Assembly: GCF_000691145.1 (NCBI RefSeq)
Contig: NZ_ASJC01000001.1
Location: 434,001 to 498,000, forward strand
From: Bacillus altitudinis 41KF2b
GTDB taxonomy: Bacteria; Bacillota; Bacilli; Bacillales; Bacillaceae
Length of the DNA stretch: 64,000 bases
Reading direction: 5' to 3'
The notes beneath the pieces are model-generated. The model did no database searches. It saw only the letters and a list, made by a program, of their open reading frames with translations, and was not told the DNA's origin. The position numbers and the translations under genes were made by a program. Positions within the stretch are counted from its first letter, which is position 1; the number at the start of each line of letters is the position of its first letter. Below are positions 52,260 to 62,266 of the stretch, one piece after another.

Positions 52260-54935
52260 ATGAATTGGCATGAACTGAACCAAACCGATTTATTAAAAAC
52301 AATGAATACATCGATAGGTGACGGACTGTCAGAAAAAGATGTGCAAAAGCGGCTTGAAAAGCATGGGCCAAATGAATTGCAGGAAGGGAAAAAGGCGTCG
52401 GCGTTCGTTATTTTTTTAGCGCAATTTAAAGACTTTATGGTGTTAATCTTGCTTGCGGCAACGATTATTTCTGCCTTTTTAGGTGAATACATTGATGCTG
52501 TGGCGATTGTGGCGATTGTGCTGATAAATGGTGTGCTTGGCTTTTATCAGGAACGCCGTGCGGAAAAGTCCCTCCAAGCACTAAAGGAATTATCAACGCC
52601 GCATGTCTATGCAAGGAGAAACAATGAATGGGTCAAGATCCCGTCGAAGCACCTCGTGCCGGGAGATATTGTGAAGTTTTCAAGTGGGGATCGAATTGGG
52701 GCAGATATCAGATTACTAGAAACAAAGAGTTTGGAAATCGAAGAATCTGCCCTCACTGGAGAGTCCATCCCAGCGGTCAAACATGCGAGTCCGCTCTCTC
52801 GAGATCATGTCTCACTTGGAGATTTGACGAACATGGCCTTTATGGGGACGCTTGTCACAAGAGGAAGCGGTGTAGGGGTTGTCATTGGTACAGGGATGAA
52901 TACGGCGATGGGACAAATTGCCGGTATGCTGGATTCAGCAGGTAATATGGAAACACCGCTGCAAAGACGCCTTGAGCAGCTGGGGAAAATTTTAATTGTT
53001 GCTGCATTATTTTTAACTGTGCTTGTGGTTGTTCTTGGTGTGGTGCAAGGTCATGATTTGTATCATATGTTCTTAGCGGGTGTATCTCTCGCTGTTGCTG
53101 CGATTCCAGAAGGACTGCCGGCGATCGTCACTGTCGCACTTTCCCTAGGTGTGCAGCGGATGATTAAACAAAAATCCATTGTCAGAAAGCTGCCGGCTGT
53201 GGAAACACTTGGCTGTGCCTCGATTATTTGCTCAGATAAAACAGGCACAATGACACAAAATAAAATGACAGTGACACATGTATGGGCAGAGGGGAAAACG
53301 TGGAATATTTCTGGCACTGGGTACGAGCCGTCAGGTGATTTTACCTTAAACGGAGAACTTGTCCATGTAGACAAACATCCAAGTCTGCAAAAGGTGCTAT
53401 TATACGGAGCACTTTGTAATACATCGACCATCGTTGAAAAAGACGGAGAGATGAGACTTGATGGTGATCCGACAGAAGGAGCACTTCTAACCGCTGCGCG
53501 TAAAGCGGGTTTTACAGAGCAATTCATCGAAGCGGGATTTCGTGTGGTGGAGGAATTCCCTTTTGACTCTGAAAGAAAAATGATGTCAGTCGTCGTGGAA
53601 ACGAATCAGAAGGAGCGGTATGTCATTGCCAAAGGGGCGCCAGATGTGCTGATGAACCGTTCAAGTCATATGATGCACGGCGGACGCACCGCATCATTTT
53701 CAAAGGCCCACCGGCAAGAAACAGAAGCTGCCATTCAAGGTTTAGCAAGACAAGCGCTTAGAACCATTGCGATTGCATATAAAAAAGTAAGCCTGACAGA
53801 AAAAATCACATCTGTTCAGCAGGCAGAAACTGGCCTCACATTTATCGGTCTAGAGGGCATAATTGATCCACCTCGTCCTGAAGTGAGACGAGCGATTAAA
53901 GAATGCCGGGATGCTGGCATTAAAACAGTGATGATTACAGGCGATCACGTAGAAACGGCTAAAGCGATCGCTAAAGATTTAAGTCTCTTACCGAAGCAAG
54001 GAAAGGTGCTTGATGGAAAAGCTCTGGATCAGCTAAGCGACAAAGAGCTGGAGCAAACAGCAGAAGATGTGTACGTCTTTGCCCGTGTATCACCTGAGCA
54101 TAAACTGAGAATTGTGAAGGCCTATCAAAAAAACGGCCATATTGTCGCGATGACAGGTGATGGGGTGAATGATGCGCCAGCGATTAAACAGGCGGATATT
54201 GGTATATCCATGGGGATTACCGGAACAGACGTTGCCAAAGAAGCTTCTTCTCTTATTTTGCTTGATGACAACTTTGCAACCATTAAATCCGCTATTAAAG
54301 AGGGCCGGAATATTTATGAAAACATTCGCAAATTTGTCCGCTATTTGCTGGCATCGAATGTGGGAGAGATTTTGGTCATGCTGTTTGCGATGCTTCTTGC
54401 GCTTCCATTGCCTCTCGTTCCAATTCAAATTTTGTGGGTAAACCTTGTCACAGACGGCTTGCCGGCTATGGCACTTGGAATGGATAAACCAGAAGGCGAT
54501 GTCATGAAGAGAAAGCCGCGGAACATGAAAGAGGGGATTTTTGCAAGAGGGCTTGGCTGGAAGGTCGTATCAAGAGGGTTTCTGATCGGGATTGCCACTT
54601 TGTTAGCCTTTATGTTTGTGTATCACCGTGATCCGAACAATCTTCAATATGCGCAGACGGTTGCATTCAGCACACTCGTTTTGGCGCAGCTCATTCATGT
54701 GTTTGACTGCCGCAGTGAACGGTCTATTTTTGAACGCAATCCACTTGGGAATATGTACTTGATCGGCGCCGTTGTGTCTTCCCTTCTGCTGATGCTTGTG
54801 GTCATTTATTATCCGCCGCTTCAGCCGATTTTCAAAACGGTGGCGGTCGCACCAGTTGATTGGCTTCTGATCATCGGTATGTCTGCATTGCCAACTTTTT
54901 TACTGGCGGGATCACTTTTGACAAGAAAAAAATAA
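52260..54935 (+). CDS. yloB: YloB, P-type Ca2+-transporting ATPase (SERCA-like)
   Basis: Type II P-ATPase of 891 residues. The N-terminal cation-ATPase domain is followed by transmembrane pairs, the actuator motif TGES (in SALTGESIPAVKH), the PEGLP motif in helix 4 (IPEGLPAIVTVAL), the phosphorylation motif ICSDKTGT with D326, the KGAP nucleotide-binding motif and MTGDGVNDAPAIKQADIG. C-terminal helices follow (PIQILWVNLVTDGLPAMALG). B. subtilis YloB is a Ca2+ pump linked to sporulation and germination. The ATG has GAGGAGTGGACGAGG upstream. Divergent from rqcH across a 165-bp gap in which I found no clear promoter pair. Confidence 0.95.
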   Translation: MNWHELNQTDLLKTMNTSIGDGLSEKDVQKRLEKHGPNELQEGKKASAFVIFLAQFKDFMVLILLAATIISAFLGEYIDAVAIVAIVLINGVLGFYQERRAEKSLQALKELSTPHVYARRNNEWVKIPSKHLVPGDIVKFSSGDRIGADIRLLETKSLEIEESALTGESIPAVKHASPLSRDHVSLGDLTNMAFMGTLVTRGSGVGVVIGTGMNTAMGQIAGMLDSAGNMETPLQRRLEQLGKILIVAALFLTVLVVVLGVVQGHDLYHMFLAGVSLAVAAIPEGLPAIVTVALSLGVQRMIKQKSIVRKLPAVETLGCASIICSDKTGTMTQNKMTVTHVWAEGKTWNISGTGYEPSGDFTLNGELVHVDKHPSLQKVLLYGALCNTSTIVEKDGEMRLDGDPTEGALLTAARKAGFTEQFIEAGFRVVEEFPFDSERKMMSVVVETNQKERYVIAKGAPDVLMNRSSHMMHGGRTASFSKAHRQETEAAIQGLARQALRTIAIAYKKVSLTEKITSVQQAETGLTFIGLEGIIDPPRPEVRRAIKECRDAGIKTVMITGDHVETAKAIAKDLSLLPKQGKVLDGKALDQLSDKELEQTAEDVYVFARVSPEHKLRIVKAYQKNGHIVAMTGDGVNDAPAIKQADIGISMGITGTDVAKEASSLILLDDNFATIKSAIKEGRNIYENIRKFVRYLLASNVGEILVMLFAMLLALPLPLVPIQILWVNLVTDGLPAMALGMDKPEGDVMKRKPRNMKEGIFARGLGWKVVSRGFLIGIATLLAFMFVYHRDPNNLQYAQTVAFSTLVLAQLIHVFDCRSERSIFERNPLGNMYLIGAVVSSLLLMLVVIYYPPLQPIFKTVAVAPVDWLLIIGMSALPTFLLAGSLLTRKK

Positions 54936-54942
54936 TTGGTTA

Positions 54943-54983
54943 TGGTATAATTTTGAGGTAATAGTGTCTGCTATTACCTTTTT
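54943..54983 (+). promoter_or_regulatory. Extended -10 element overlapping a terminator hairpin before yloC
   Basis: TGGTATAAT (54943-54951, an extended -10 form) lies just before a perfect 9-bp hairpin AGGTAATAG (54956-54964) / CTATTACCT (54971-54979) followed by T residues. The hairpin probably terminates yloB. If the -10 element is active, its transcript would begin within the hairpin. No good -35 is present (a TTGACA lies 22 bp upstream). Confidence 0.5.
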
Positions 54984-55018
54984 CATTTTATTAATATGAA
55001 AGAATTGGGTGTTTTCAC

Positions 55019-55894
55019 ATGATACGCAGTATGACGGGATTCGGCCAAGCGAGTAAAACGGATGGAGAACTGACAGTGTCAGTTGAGCTAAAATCGGTCA
55101 ATCACCGTTTTAAAGAGGTTCATGCCCGTTTGCCGAGGCCGCTTTTATATTTCGAAGATACATTAAAAAAAATTATTCTTCGTCACGTGCAGCGCGGTCG
55201 AATTGAGCTGTTTGTTACGATTGAAGGCGGTAAACTTGCAAGCCGGTCTTTGCAGATTGACTGGCCGCTGCTTGATGAATATATGAAAGCCGCAAAAGAC
55301 CTTGAGGACCGCTATCATATTTCAGGTATTCAGCATGCACATGACTTACTGAAGCTGGAACAGGCTGTTCAGGTGGAAGAGTCAGTCAGCCGTAATGAGC
55401 AGCTGGAGCATTTGCTGATAGACACTTGTGAAGAAGCTGTCAAGGAGCTTTGCTTTATGAGAGAGCAGGAGGGAACATCACTTCAAAAAGACTGTGAACT
55501 CAGGCTGTCTGAACTCGAGGCATTTACAGAAGAAATCAAAGTGTTTGCACCAGAGGTTGTGAGTCAGTACAAAGAACGATTGAATCAAAGATTGCAAGAA
55601 TGGATCGGAGAGGCGCTTGAAGAGAGCAGACTGACCACAGAGGCGGCCATTTTTGCTGATCGCTGTGACATTACAGAAGAGATTACCAGGCTGAAAAGTC
55701 ATTTTCAGCAGTTCCAGCAAATTTTGACGCAAGGTGGCGCTGCCGGACGAAAGCTTGACTTTCTTGTACAGGAGCTCAACCGTGAAGTGAACACGATTGG
55801 ATCAAAAGCGAACCATCACCATTTAACAAAGCTCGTGGTTGAAATGAAAAGCGCTATTGAAAAAATAAAAGAACAAGTGCAAAATATAGAATAG
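55019..55894 (+). CDS. yloC: YloC, YicC-family endoribonuclease-like protein
   Basis: YicC family protein (291 residues). It starts [12 protein letters not shown] and has [20 protein letters not shown] (the family N-terminal domain). The C-terminal DUF1732 block has [39 protein letters not shown] (written in part) and [18 protein letters not shown]. coli YicC is an endoribonuclease and B. subtilis YloC is reported to degrade RNA. The ATG has only GGGTG as ribosome binding site. Precedes remA and gmk. Confidence 0.92.
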   Translation: MIRSMTGFGQASKTDGELTVSVELKSVNHRFKEVHARLPRPLLYFEDTLKKIILRHVQRGRIELFVTIEGGKLASRSLQIDWPLLDEYMKAAKDLEDRYHISGIQHAHDLLKLEQAVQVEESVSRNEQLEHLLIDTCEEAVKELCFMREQEGTSLQKDCELRLSELEAFTEEIKVFAPEVVSQYKERLNQRLQEWIGEALEESRLTTEAAIFADRCDITEEITRLKSHFQQFQQILTQGGAAGRKLDFLVQELNREVNTIGSKANHHHLTKLVVEMKSAIEKIKEQVQNIE

Positions 55895-55918
55895 TCATTG
55901 TGTATGCTGTTTACAGTG

Positions 55919-55944
55919 CGTCTCTTTCGGCGAGACTAGAGACG
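55919..55944 (+). other. Overlapping alternative hairpins in the remA leader
   Basis: The same left arm can pair two ways: GTCTC (55920-55924) with GAGAC (55932-55936), or CGTCTCT (55919-55925) with AGAGACG (55938-55944). The region lies about 25-50 nt before the remA start. No long T-run follows. Competing folds of this kind may be regulatory, but this is inferred only from base pairing. Confidence 0.35.
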
Positions 55945-55970
55945 TTTATATTACAGGGGGACGAAAGAAG

Positions 55971-56240
55971 ATGACCATAAAGTTGATCAATATCGGATTT
56001 GGAAACATCATTTCAGCGAATCGGATGATTTCAATCGTCAGTCCGGAATCAGCACCGATTAAACGAATGATACAAGACGCAAGAGATCGAGGCATGCTCA
56101 TTGATGCGACATACGGAAGAAGAACCCGTGCTGTTGTCATTATGGACAGTGACCATGTCATCTTATCTGCCGTTCAGCCTGAGACTGTCGCGCAAAGACT
56201 TTCTGTAAAAGAAGAAATCATAGATGAAGGGCAGGGGTAA
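55971..56240 (+). CDS. remA: RemA (YlzA), biofilm matrix regulator
   Basis: Small DNA-binding protein (89 residues, DUF370) that activates biofilm matrix and osmoprotection genes in B. subtilis. The sequence, [18 protein letters not shown] through [17 protein letters not shown] to [11 protein letters not shown], is almost unchanged from the B. subtilis protein I remember. The ATG has AGGGGGACGAAAG upstream. It is followed by gmk after 9 nt. Confidence 0.96.
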   Translation: MTIKLINIGFGNIISANRMISIVSPESAPIKRMIQDARDRGMLIDATYGRRTRAVVIMDSDHVILSAVQPETVAQRLSVKEEIIDEGQG

Positions 56241-56864
<624 letters not shown>

Positions 56865-56867
56865 ACC

Positions 56868-57071
56868 ATGTTAGATCCTTCAATTGACTCATTGATGAAC
56901 AAACTTGACTCAAAATATACACTTGTCACAGTGTCTGCACGCCGTGCACGTGAAATGCAAATCCATCAAGATCAACAAATTGAAAACACAAAATCCTATA
57001 AATTTGTAGGGAAAGCTCTTGAAGAAATCGATGCTGGTCTTTTGACATTTGAAAAAGAAGAGCAAGAATAA
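56868..57071 (+). CDS. rpoZ: RpoZ (YloH), RNA polymerase omega subunit
   Basis: Omega subunit (67 residues) that helps assemble beta-prime into RNA polymerase. Motifs: [25 protein letters not shown] and the [11 protein letters not shown] segment. The ATG follows GGGGGTAGA close after gmk. A terminator hairpin follows, so gmk-rpoZ can form their own unit apart from coaBC. Confidence 0.96.
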   Translation: MLDPSIDSLMNKLDSKYTLVTVSARRAREMQIHQDQQIENTKSYKFVGKALEEIDAGLLTFEKEEQE

Positions 57072-57100
57072 CATCGCTTCTGCTATGCAGATACGATACG

Positions 57101-57142
57101 TTCAAAAAAGTCAAAACTATGATTGGTTTTGACTTTTTTGAA
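57101..57142 (+). terminator. Rho-independent terminator after rpoZ
   Basis: Perfect 17-bp inverted repeat: 57101-57117 pairs with 57126-57142 around an 8-nt loop, with an A-run on the left arm and six T residues in the right arm. It could act on both strands. Confidence 0.88.
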
Positions 57143-57186
57143 TTGTAGTCGAATTTGTGAAAAAGGCCGTTAAGGGGGACAAACAA

Positions 57187-58404
57187 ATGTTACAGTCGAA
57201 AAATATTTTACTCGGCGTCAGCGGAGGAATCGCCGTATATAAAGCAGCTGCACTCACTAGTAAACTCGTACAGGCAGGCGCAAACGTAAGAGTGATTATG
57301 ACAGAATCTGCCCGTGAGTTTGTGTCTCCGCTCACCTTCCAAGCCCTATCTCGGCATGAGGTGTATGTGGATACATTTAAAGAAAACAATCCAAAAGTCA
57401 TTGCGCATATTGATGTAGCTGACTGGGCCGATCTCATTCTTGTTGCCCCTGCAACAGCACATACCATTGGTAAAATGGCCGCAGGACTTGCTGATGATAT
57501 GCTCACAACCACCTTGCTTGCTTCAACAGCTCCTGTATGGGTTGCACCGGCTATGAATGTGCACATGTATGACAATCCAGCTGTCAAACGGAACATCCGC
57601 ACTTTATATGAAGACGGCTACCGGTTTATAGAGCCAAGTGAAGGCTATTTAGCATGTGGCTACATTGGAAAAGGACGCTTAGAGGAGCCTGAAAAAATTG
57701 TTGAACACATCCGTGCGTTTTTTGATGAGCCAGCCAGCTTGCCGCTTTCAGGTAAAAAAGTCGTGGTCACAGCTGGCCCTACACGAGAAGTGATCGACCC
57801 TGTTCGTTTTCTTTCAAATCGATCTTCTGGGAAAATGGGCTATGCCATTGCAGAAGCTGCCGAGCAAATGGGGGCTGATGTCACGCTCATTTCAGGACCT
57901 GTTTCGTTGACTGCGCCTGAGCATGTGGATGTGGTGCAAGTGGAATCGGCTGAGGAGATGTATCAAGCAGCGTTAGATGTATACGAGACAGCAGATATAG
58001 TGATTAAATCAGCAGCCGTTGCTGATTATACGCCTGTCACGACGTATTCTCATAAAATGAAAAAACAAGACGGTGCACTAGCGGTTGAATTTAAGCGGAC
58101 GAAAGATATTTTAAAAGAGCTTGGGAAAAGAAAAGAACATCAGGTGCTAGTCGGCTTTGCAGCTGAGACGCAGGATGTAGAATATTATGCGAAAAAGAAA
58201 ATCGAATCCAAGCATTTAGATATGATTGTCGCGAACAATGTTGCAGCAGAGGGCGCAGGCTTTGGCACAGATACGAATGTCGCAGCATTGATCAAAGCAG
58301 ACGGAACAAAAAAAGAGCTGCCAATGATGAGTAAAAAAGACCTTGCCTTTGAAATCTTACAGGAGGCAAAACAGCTGCTGCCAAAAGAGCGTGATCGAGC
58401 ATGA
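57187..58404 (+). CDS. coaBC: CoaBC, phosphopantothenoylcysteine synthetase/decarboxylase
   Basis: Bifunctional coenzyme A synthesis enzyme (405 residues). The N-terminal CoaC flavoprotein (about 1-180) has LGVSGGIAVYKA, VAPATAHTIGKMA, PAMNVHMYDNPA and the ACGYIGKGRL substrate-clamp cysteine. The C-terminal CoaB (about 185-405) has VVVTAGPTREVIDPVRF, SNRSSGKMGYAIAE and KMKKQD. The frame is open 30 nt upstream, but AAGGGGGA precedes ATG 57187. It overlaps priA by ATGA. Confidence 0.96.
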   Translation: MLQSKNILLGVSGGIAVYKAAALTSKLVQAGANVRVIMTESAREFVSPLTFQALSRHEVYVDTFKENNPKVIAHIDVADWADLILVAPATAHTIGKMAAGLADDMLTTTLLASTAPVWVAPAMNVHMYDNPAVKRNIRTLYEDGYRFIEPSEGYLACGYIGKGRLEEPEKIVEHIRAFFDEPASLPLSGKKVVVTAGPTREVIDPVRFLSNRSSGKMGYAIAEAAEQMGADVTLISGPVSLTAPEHVDVVQVESAEEMYQAALDVYETADIVIKSAAVADYTPVTTYSHKMKKQDGALAVEFKRTKDILKELGKRKEHQVLVGFAAETQDVEYYAKKKIESKHLDMIVANNVAAEGAGFGTDTNVAALIKADGTKKELPMMSKKDLAFEILQEAKQLLPKERDRA

Positions 58405-60809
58405 TTGCTGAAGTGATCGTCGATGTCACAACGAAAGCCATTGACAGGCCATTTGACTATCGTGTGCCAGACCGCTTTAAAGGCCTTGTCAAGGCTGGTA
58501 TGAGGGTAGTGGTTCCTTTTGGACCAAGGAAGATTCAAGGGTTTGTGACAAAAATCAAAGAAGAAACAGACGTACAGTCAGGAAACATCAAGGACATTGT
58601 CGATTTATTTGATTTATCTCCTGTTCTGACAGATGAGCTATTGGAGCTTTCCCACTGGCTGACGGAAAAAACATTGTCCTATCATATTACGGCGCTTCAA
58701 TCGATGCTCCCAGCAGCGATGAAAGCCAAATATGAAAAAGAAATTCAGGTGTTATCAGCTGAGGAACTTCCGCAGTCATTGAAAGAGCTTTTCGGTCAGC
58801 AAGAGAGCATCCTTTACGCTGACATTCCGCCTGAACAGCTGAAGCCTATTCAAAAGCATGTCCAAAAAGGTCATCTAGAAGTCAGATATCACGTCTCGCA
58901 AAAATCCGGAAAGAAAAAGGTGCGGACACTTCAGACAGCTGTTTCAAAAGAAAAACTTGAAGAAAAGCAGGAACAGTTAAAGAAAAATGCGGTGAAACAG
59001 AAGGCGTTACTTGCTTTTTTACTTCAAGCGAATGAAACGACGTTTTTAGCAAAAGATTTGCAGCAGCAAACAGGTGCTAGTTCTCAAACGATAAAAGCCT
59101 TGATTCAAGAAGGTCTGTTAACAGAAAGCTATGAAGAGATTTATCGAGATCCTTATCGGGATAGGGAGTTTACACCATCTACTCCTCTTGATCTCACAAC
59201 AGAGCAAGCAGAAGCGGCAAAACCCATTCATCAAGCAGTGAGCGATGACAAACATGAAACGTTTTTACTGCACGGAGTCACAGGAAGCGGTAAAACCGAA
59301 ATTTATTTACAGACGATTGATCATGTCCTCCAAAAGGGAAAAGAAGCGATCGTCCTAGTTCCTGAAATTTCATTAACGCCTCAAATGGTCCAGCGTTTTA
59401 AAGAGCGCTTCGGGTCCAATGTGGCTGTCCTTCATAGCGGCTTATCAACGGGGGAAAAATACGATGAATGGCGGAAAATCCACCGCAAGGAAGTCAAGCT
59501 TGTCGTTGGCGCAAGATCGGCTGTTTTTGCCCCGTTTGAGAATCTAGGAATGATCATTATAGATGAAGAACACGAATCGTCATATAAACAAGAAGAAATG
59601 CCTCGGTATCATGCGAAAGATGTGGCCATTGAACGAGCAGGGCGGCACCAATGTCCTGTTGTATTAGGCAGTGCAACGCCTTCACTTGAGTCATATGCGC
59701 GTGCGAAAAAGGGTGTGTATACACTGCTGACGCTCAAACGGCGCGTCAATCAGCAGCAGCTGCCGCACGTTTCGTTAATTGATATGAGAGAAGAATTAAG
59801 AAACGGCAACCGCTCCATGTTCTCAGAAGAATTAATGCTCAGGTTAAAAGAAGTACTTGAAAGGAAAGAACAGGCTGTTTTATTTCTAAATAAAAGAGGC
59901 TATTCATCCTTTGTGATGTGCCGTGATTGCGGATATGTGGAACAATGTCCACATTGTGAGATTTCTCTCACTTATCACCGCTTTCAAAAACGGCTGAAGT
60001 GCCATTACTGCGGTCACGAAGCTCCTGTACCTGCAGAATGTCCAGAATGCCATAGTGAGCATATTCGCTATTTTGGTACAGGCACGCAGCGTGTGGAAGA
60101 AGAGCTGACGAAGGTATTGCCAGAAGCAAGGGTCATCCGAATGGATGTAGATACAACCTCTCGGAAAGGCGCGCACGAAAAGCTTCTCACGTCCTTTGGT
60201 AATAAAGAAGCGGACATTCTGCTTGGGACGCAAATGATTGCAAAAGGATTAGACTTCCCAGATGTTACACTTGTCGGTGTCCTTAGTGCGGATACGTCTC
60301 TTCACATCCCTGATTTTCGTTCAAGTGAAAAAACGTTTCAGCTTCTTACACAAGTAAGCGGACGGGCGGGACGTCATGAAAAAGCGGGGTCAGTCATTAT
60401 TCAATCATATACACCTTCGCATTATAGTATTGAATTAACCAAACAGCATGATTATGAAGCCTTTTATGAGCAGGAGATGTTGCACCGTCGTCATCAGTCC
60501 TATCCGCCATTTTATTTTTTGGCGATGGTGACTGTATCACATGAAGAAGTGACAAAGGCAGCGCATGTCACAGACAAAATTGTTCAGTTCCTGAAAATGA
60601 ATTGTGCACCGAATACAAGGATTCTCGGTCCTGCTGCTTCTCCGATCGCTAAGATCAAAGATAGATATCGATATCAATGCGTGATAAAATACAAAAGGGA
60701 AAATGAACTGGCAAGTTTATTACGGAAAATACAAGATCATTATCAAAAAGAAATGGAACAAAAACAGTTGATGATATCAATCGATATGAATCCATATATG
60801 ATGATGTAA
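58401..60809 (+). CDS. priA: PriA, primosomal replication restart helicase
   Basis: Superfamily 2 3'-5' helicase (802 residues) that reloads the replisome at stalled forks. The N-terminal DNA-binding domain is followed by Walker A GVTGSGKTEIYL, the DEEH box (IIIDEEHESSYKQ) and VVLGSATPSLES. A cysteine-rich zinc region inserts eight Cys (CRDCGYVEQCPHCE, CHYCG, CPECHS), and GTQMIAKGLDFP and QVSGRAGRHEK follow. ATG overlaps the coaBC stop. It heads the priA-def-fmt-rsmB-rlmN gene run. Confidence 0.97.
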   Translation: MIAEVIVDVTTKAIDRPFDYRVPDRFKGLVKAGMRVVVPFGPRKIQGFVTKIKEETDVQSGNIKDIVDLFDLSPVLTDELLELSHWLTEKTLSYHITALQSMLPAAMKAKYEKEIQVLSAEELPQSLKELFGQQESILYADIPPEQLKPIQKHVQKGHLEVRYHVSQKSGKKKVRTLQTAVSKEKLEEKQEQLKKNAVKQKALLAFLLQANETTFLAKDLQQQTGASSQTIKALIQEGLLTESYEEIYRDPYRDREFTPSTPLDLTTEQAEAAKPIHQAVSDDKHETFLLHGVTGSGKTEIYLQTIDHVLQKGKEAIVLVPEISLTPQMVQRFKERFGSNVAVLHSGLSTGEKYDEWRKIHRKEVKLVVGARSAVFAPFENLGMIIIDEEHESSYKQEEMPRYHAKDVAIERAGRHQCPVVLGSATPSLESYARAKKGVYTLLTLKRRVNQQQLPHVSLIDMREELRNGNRSMFSEELMLRLKEVLERKEQAVLFLNKRGYSSFVMCRDCGYVEQCPHCEISLTYHRFQKRLKCHYCGHEAPVPAECPECHSEHIRYFGTGTQRVEEELTKVLPEARVIRMDVDTTSRKGAHEKLLTSFGNKEADILLGTQMIAKGLDFPDVTLVGVLSADTSLHIPDFRSSEKTFQLLTQVSGRAGRHEKAGSVIIQSYTPSHYSIELTKQHDYEAFYEQEMLHRRHQSYPPFYFLAMVTVSHEEVTKAAHVTDKIVQFLKMNCAPNTRILGPAASPIAKIKDRYRYQCVIKYKRENELASLLRKIQDHYQKEMEQKQLMISIDMNPYMMM

Positions 60810-60824
60810 AACGGAGGTCTTTTC

Positions 60825-61307
60825 GTGGCAATCAAACCGATAGTCTTACATCCTGCAGACGTGCTTGAACAACAAACAGAGCTTGTTGATACATTCGATA
60901 AAAAACTGAAAAAACTGCTGGATGATATGTATGATACAATGCTTGAACTAGATGGAGTCGGCCTAGCCGCACCACAAATCGGCATCTCAAAAAGAATCGC
61001 CGTGGTCGATATCGGAGAAGATTCTGGGAGGATTGACTTAGTAAATCCTGAGATTCTTGATGTGGAAGGGAGCCAGACAGACATTGAAGGCTGCCTGAGC
61101 TTTCCATCTTTGTACGGAACGGTTGAAAGACCAAATTATGTGAAGGTGAAAGCCTTTGATAAGAAAGGCAAACCATTTACAATAGAAGCAGAAGGATTTT
61201 TAGCAAGAGCTTTATTGCATGAAATTGATCACTTAGACGGCGTATTATTCACGTCGAAAATCATTCAAACGTATACAGAAAAAGAACTTGCGGAAATGGA
61301 AGGGTGA
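60825..61307 (+). CDS. def: Def, peptide deformylase
   Basis: Fe2+/Zn2+ hydrolase (160 residues) that removes the formyl group from new polypeptides. All three family motifs are seen: [17 protein letters not shown] with the metal-binding Cys, and [11 protein letters not shown] with the two His and catalytic Glu. The start is GTG, 7 nt after ACGGAGGTC. Directly followed by fmt, which adds the formyl group to initiator tRNA. Confidence 0.97.
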   Translation: MAIKPIVLHPADVLEQQTELVDTFDKKLKKLLDDMYDTMLELDGVGLAAPQIGISKRIAVVDIGEDSGRIDLVNPEILDVEGSQTDIEGCLSFPSLYGTVERPNYVKVKAFDKKGKPFTIEAEGFLARALLHEIDHLDGVLFTSKIIQTYTEKELAEMEG

Positions 61308-61312
61308 AGAAA

Positions 61313-62266
61313 ATGGCACGTATCGTATTTATGGGAACCCCTGATTTCTCAGTACCTGTGCTGCAAACACTTATAACAGAAGGATATGAAGTTGTCGGGG
61401 TCGTCACACAGCCTGATCGCCCGAAAGGCAGAAAACGAGTGCTCACGCCGCCTCCTGTAAAAGTAGAAGCCTTAAAACACGGCATTCCAGTTTTACAGCC
61501 TGAAAAGGTACGTCTTGATGAAGAAATTGATAAAGTGCTTGCGTTAAAGCCAGATTTGATCGTAACAGCAGCGTTCGGACAAATTTTGCCAAAAAGATTA
61601 CTTGATGAACCTGAATTTGGCTGTATCAACGTTCATGCCTCACTGCTGCCAGAACTAAGAGGCGGTGCACCGATCCATTATGCGATCCTGCAAGGCAAAA
61701 AGAAAACAGGCGTGACGATCATGTATATGGTAGAAAAGCTTGATGCAGGTGACATGATTAGCAAAGTAGAAGTAGAAATTGATGAATTAGACAACGTCGG
61801 AACACTGCATGATAAATTAAGTGTGGCTGGTGCGGCCTTATTAAAAGACACAGTTCCAAATGTGTTAAGCAGGTCTATCTCGCCAATTCCGCAAAATGAA
61901 GAGGCAGCAACGTATGCACCAAATATTAAGCGGGAGCAGGAAAGATTAGACTGGACCAAGCCAGGAGAAGAGCTTTACAACCAAGTTCGCGGCTTAAATC
62001 CATGGCCAGTTGCCTATACTGAATGGAACGGTGCTAACTTAAAAGTATGGGAAGCGAAAAAAGTTCCGCTTCAAGCACCAGAAGAACCTGGGAAAGTGAT
62101 TGAGCTTCAAAAAGAAGGACCAGTCGTTGGAACAGGAAATCAGCAAGGCCTTTTATTAACGAGTGTACAGCCCGCTGGAAAGAAAAAAATGAGCGGTGAA
62201 GACTTCTTAAGAGGCGCAAATATCGAAATTGGACAGAAATTAGGGTTAATCAATGAAGAAAAGTAA
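61313..62266 (+). CDS. fmt: Fmt, methionyl-tRNA formyltransferase
   Basis: Transfers a formyl group from 10-formyl-THF to Met-tRNA-fMet. The 317 residues contain [35 protein letters not shown] (written in part), [20 protein letters not shown] with the catalytic Asn/His core, [17 protein letters not shown] and a C-terminal OB-like domain ([15 protein letters not shown]). ATG 61313 is preferred over the in-frame GTG at 61304. It overlaps rsmB by 14 nt. Confidence 0.97.
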   Translation: MARIVFMGTPDFSVPVLQTLITEGYEVVGVVTQPDRPKGRKRVLTPPPVKVEALKHGIPVLQPEKVRLDEEIDKVLALKPDLIVTAAFGQILPKRLLDEPEFGCINVHASLLPELRGGAPIHYAILQGKKKTGVTIMYMVEKLDAGDMISKVEVEIDELDNVGTLHDKLSVAGAALLKDTVPNVLSRSISPIPQNEEAATYAPNIKREQERLDWTKPGEELYNQVRGLNPWPVAYTEWNGANLKVWEAKKVPLQAPEEPGKVIELQKEGPVVGTGNQQGLLLTSVQPAGKKKMSGEDFLRGANIEIGQKLGLINEEK

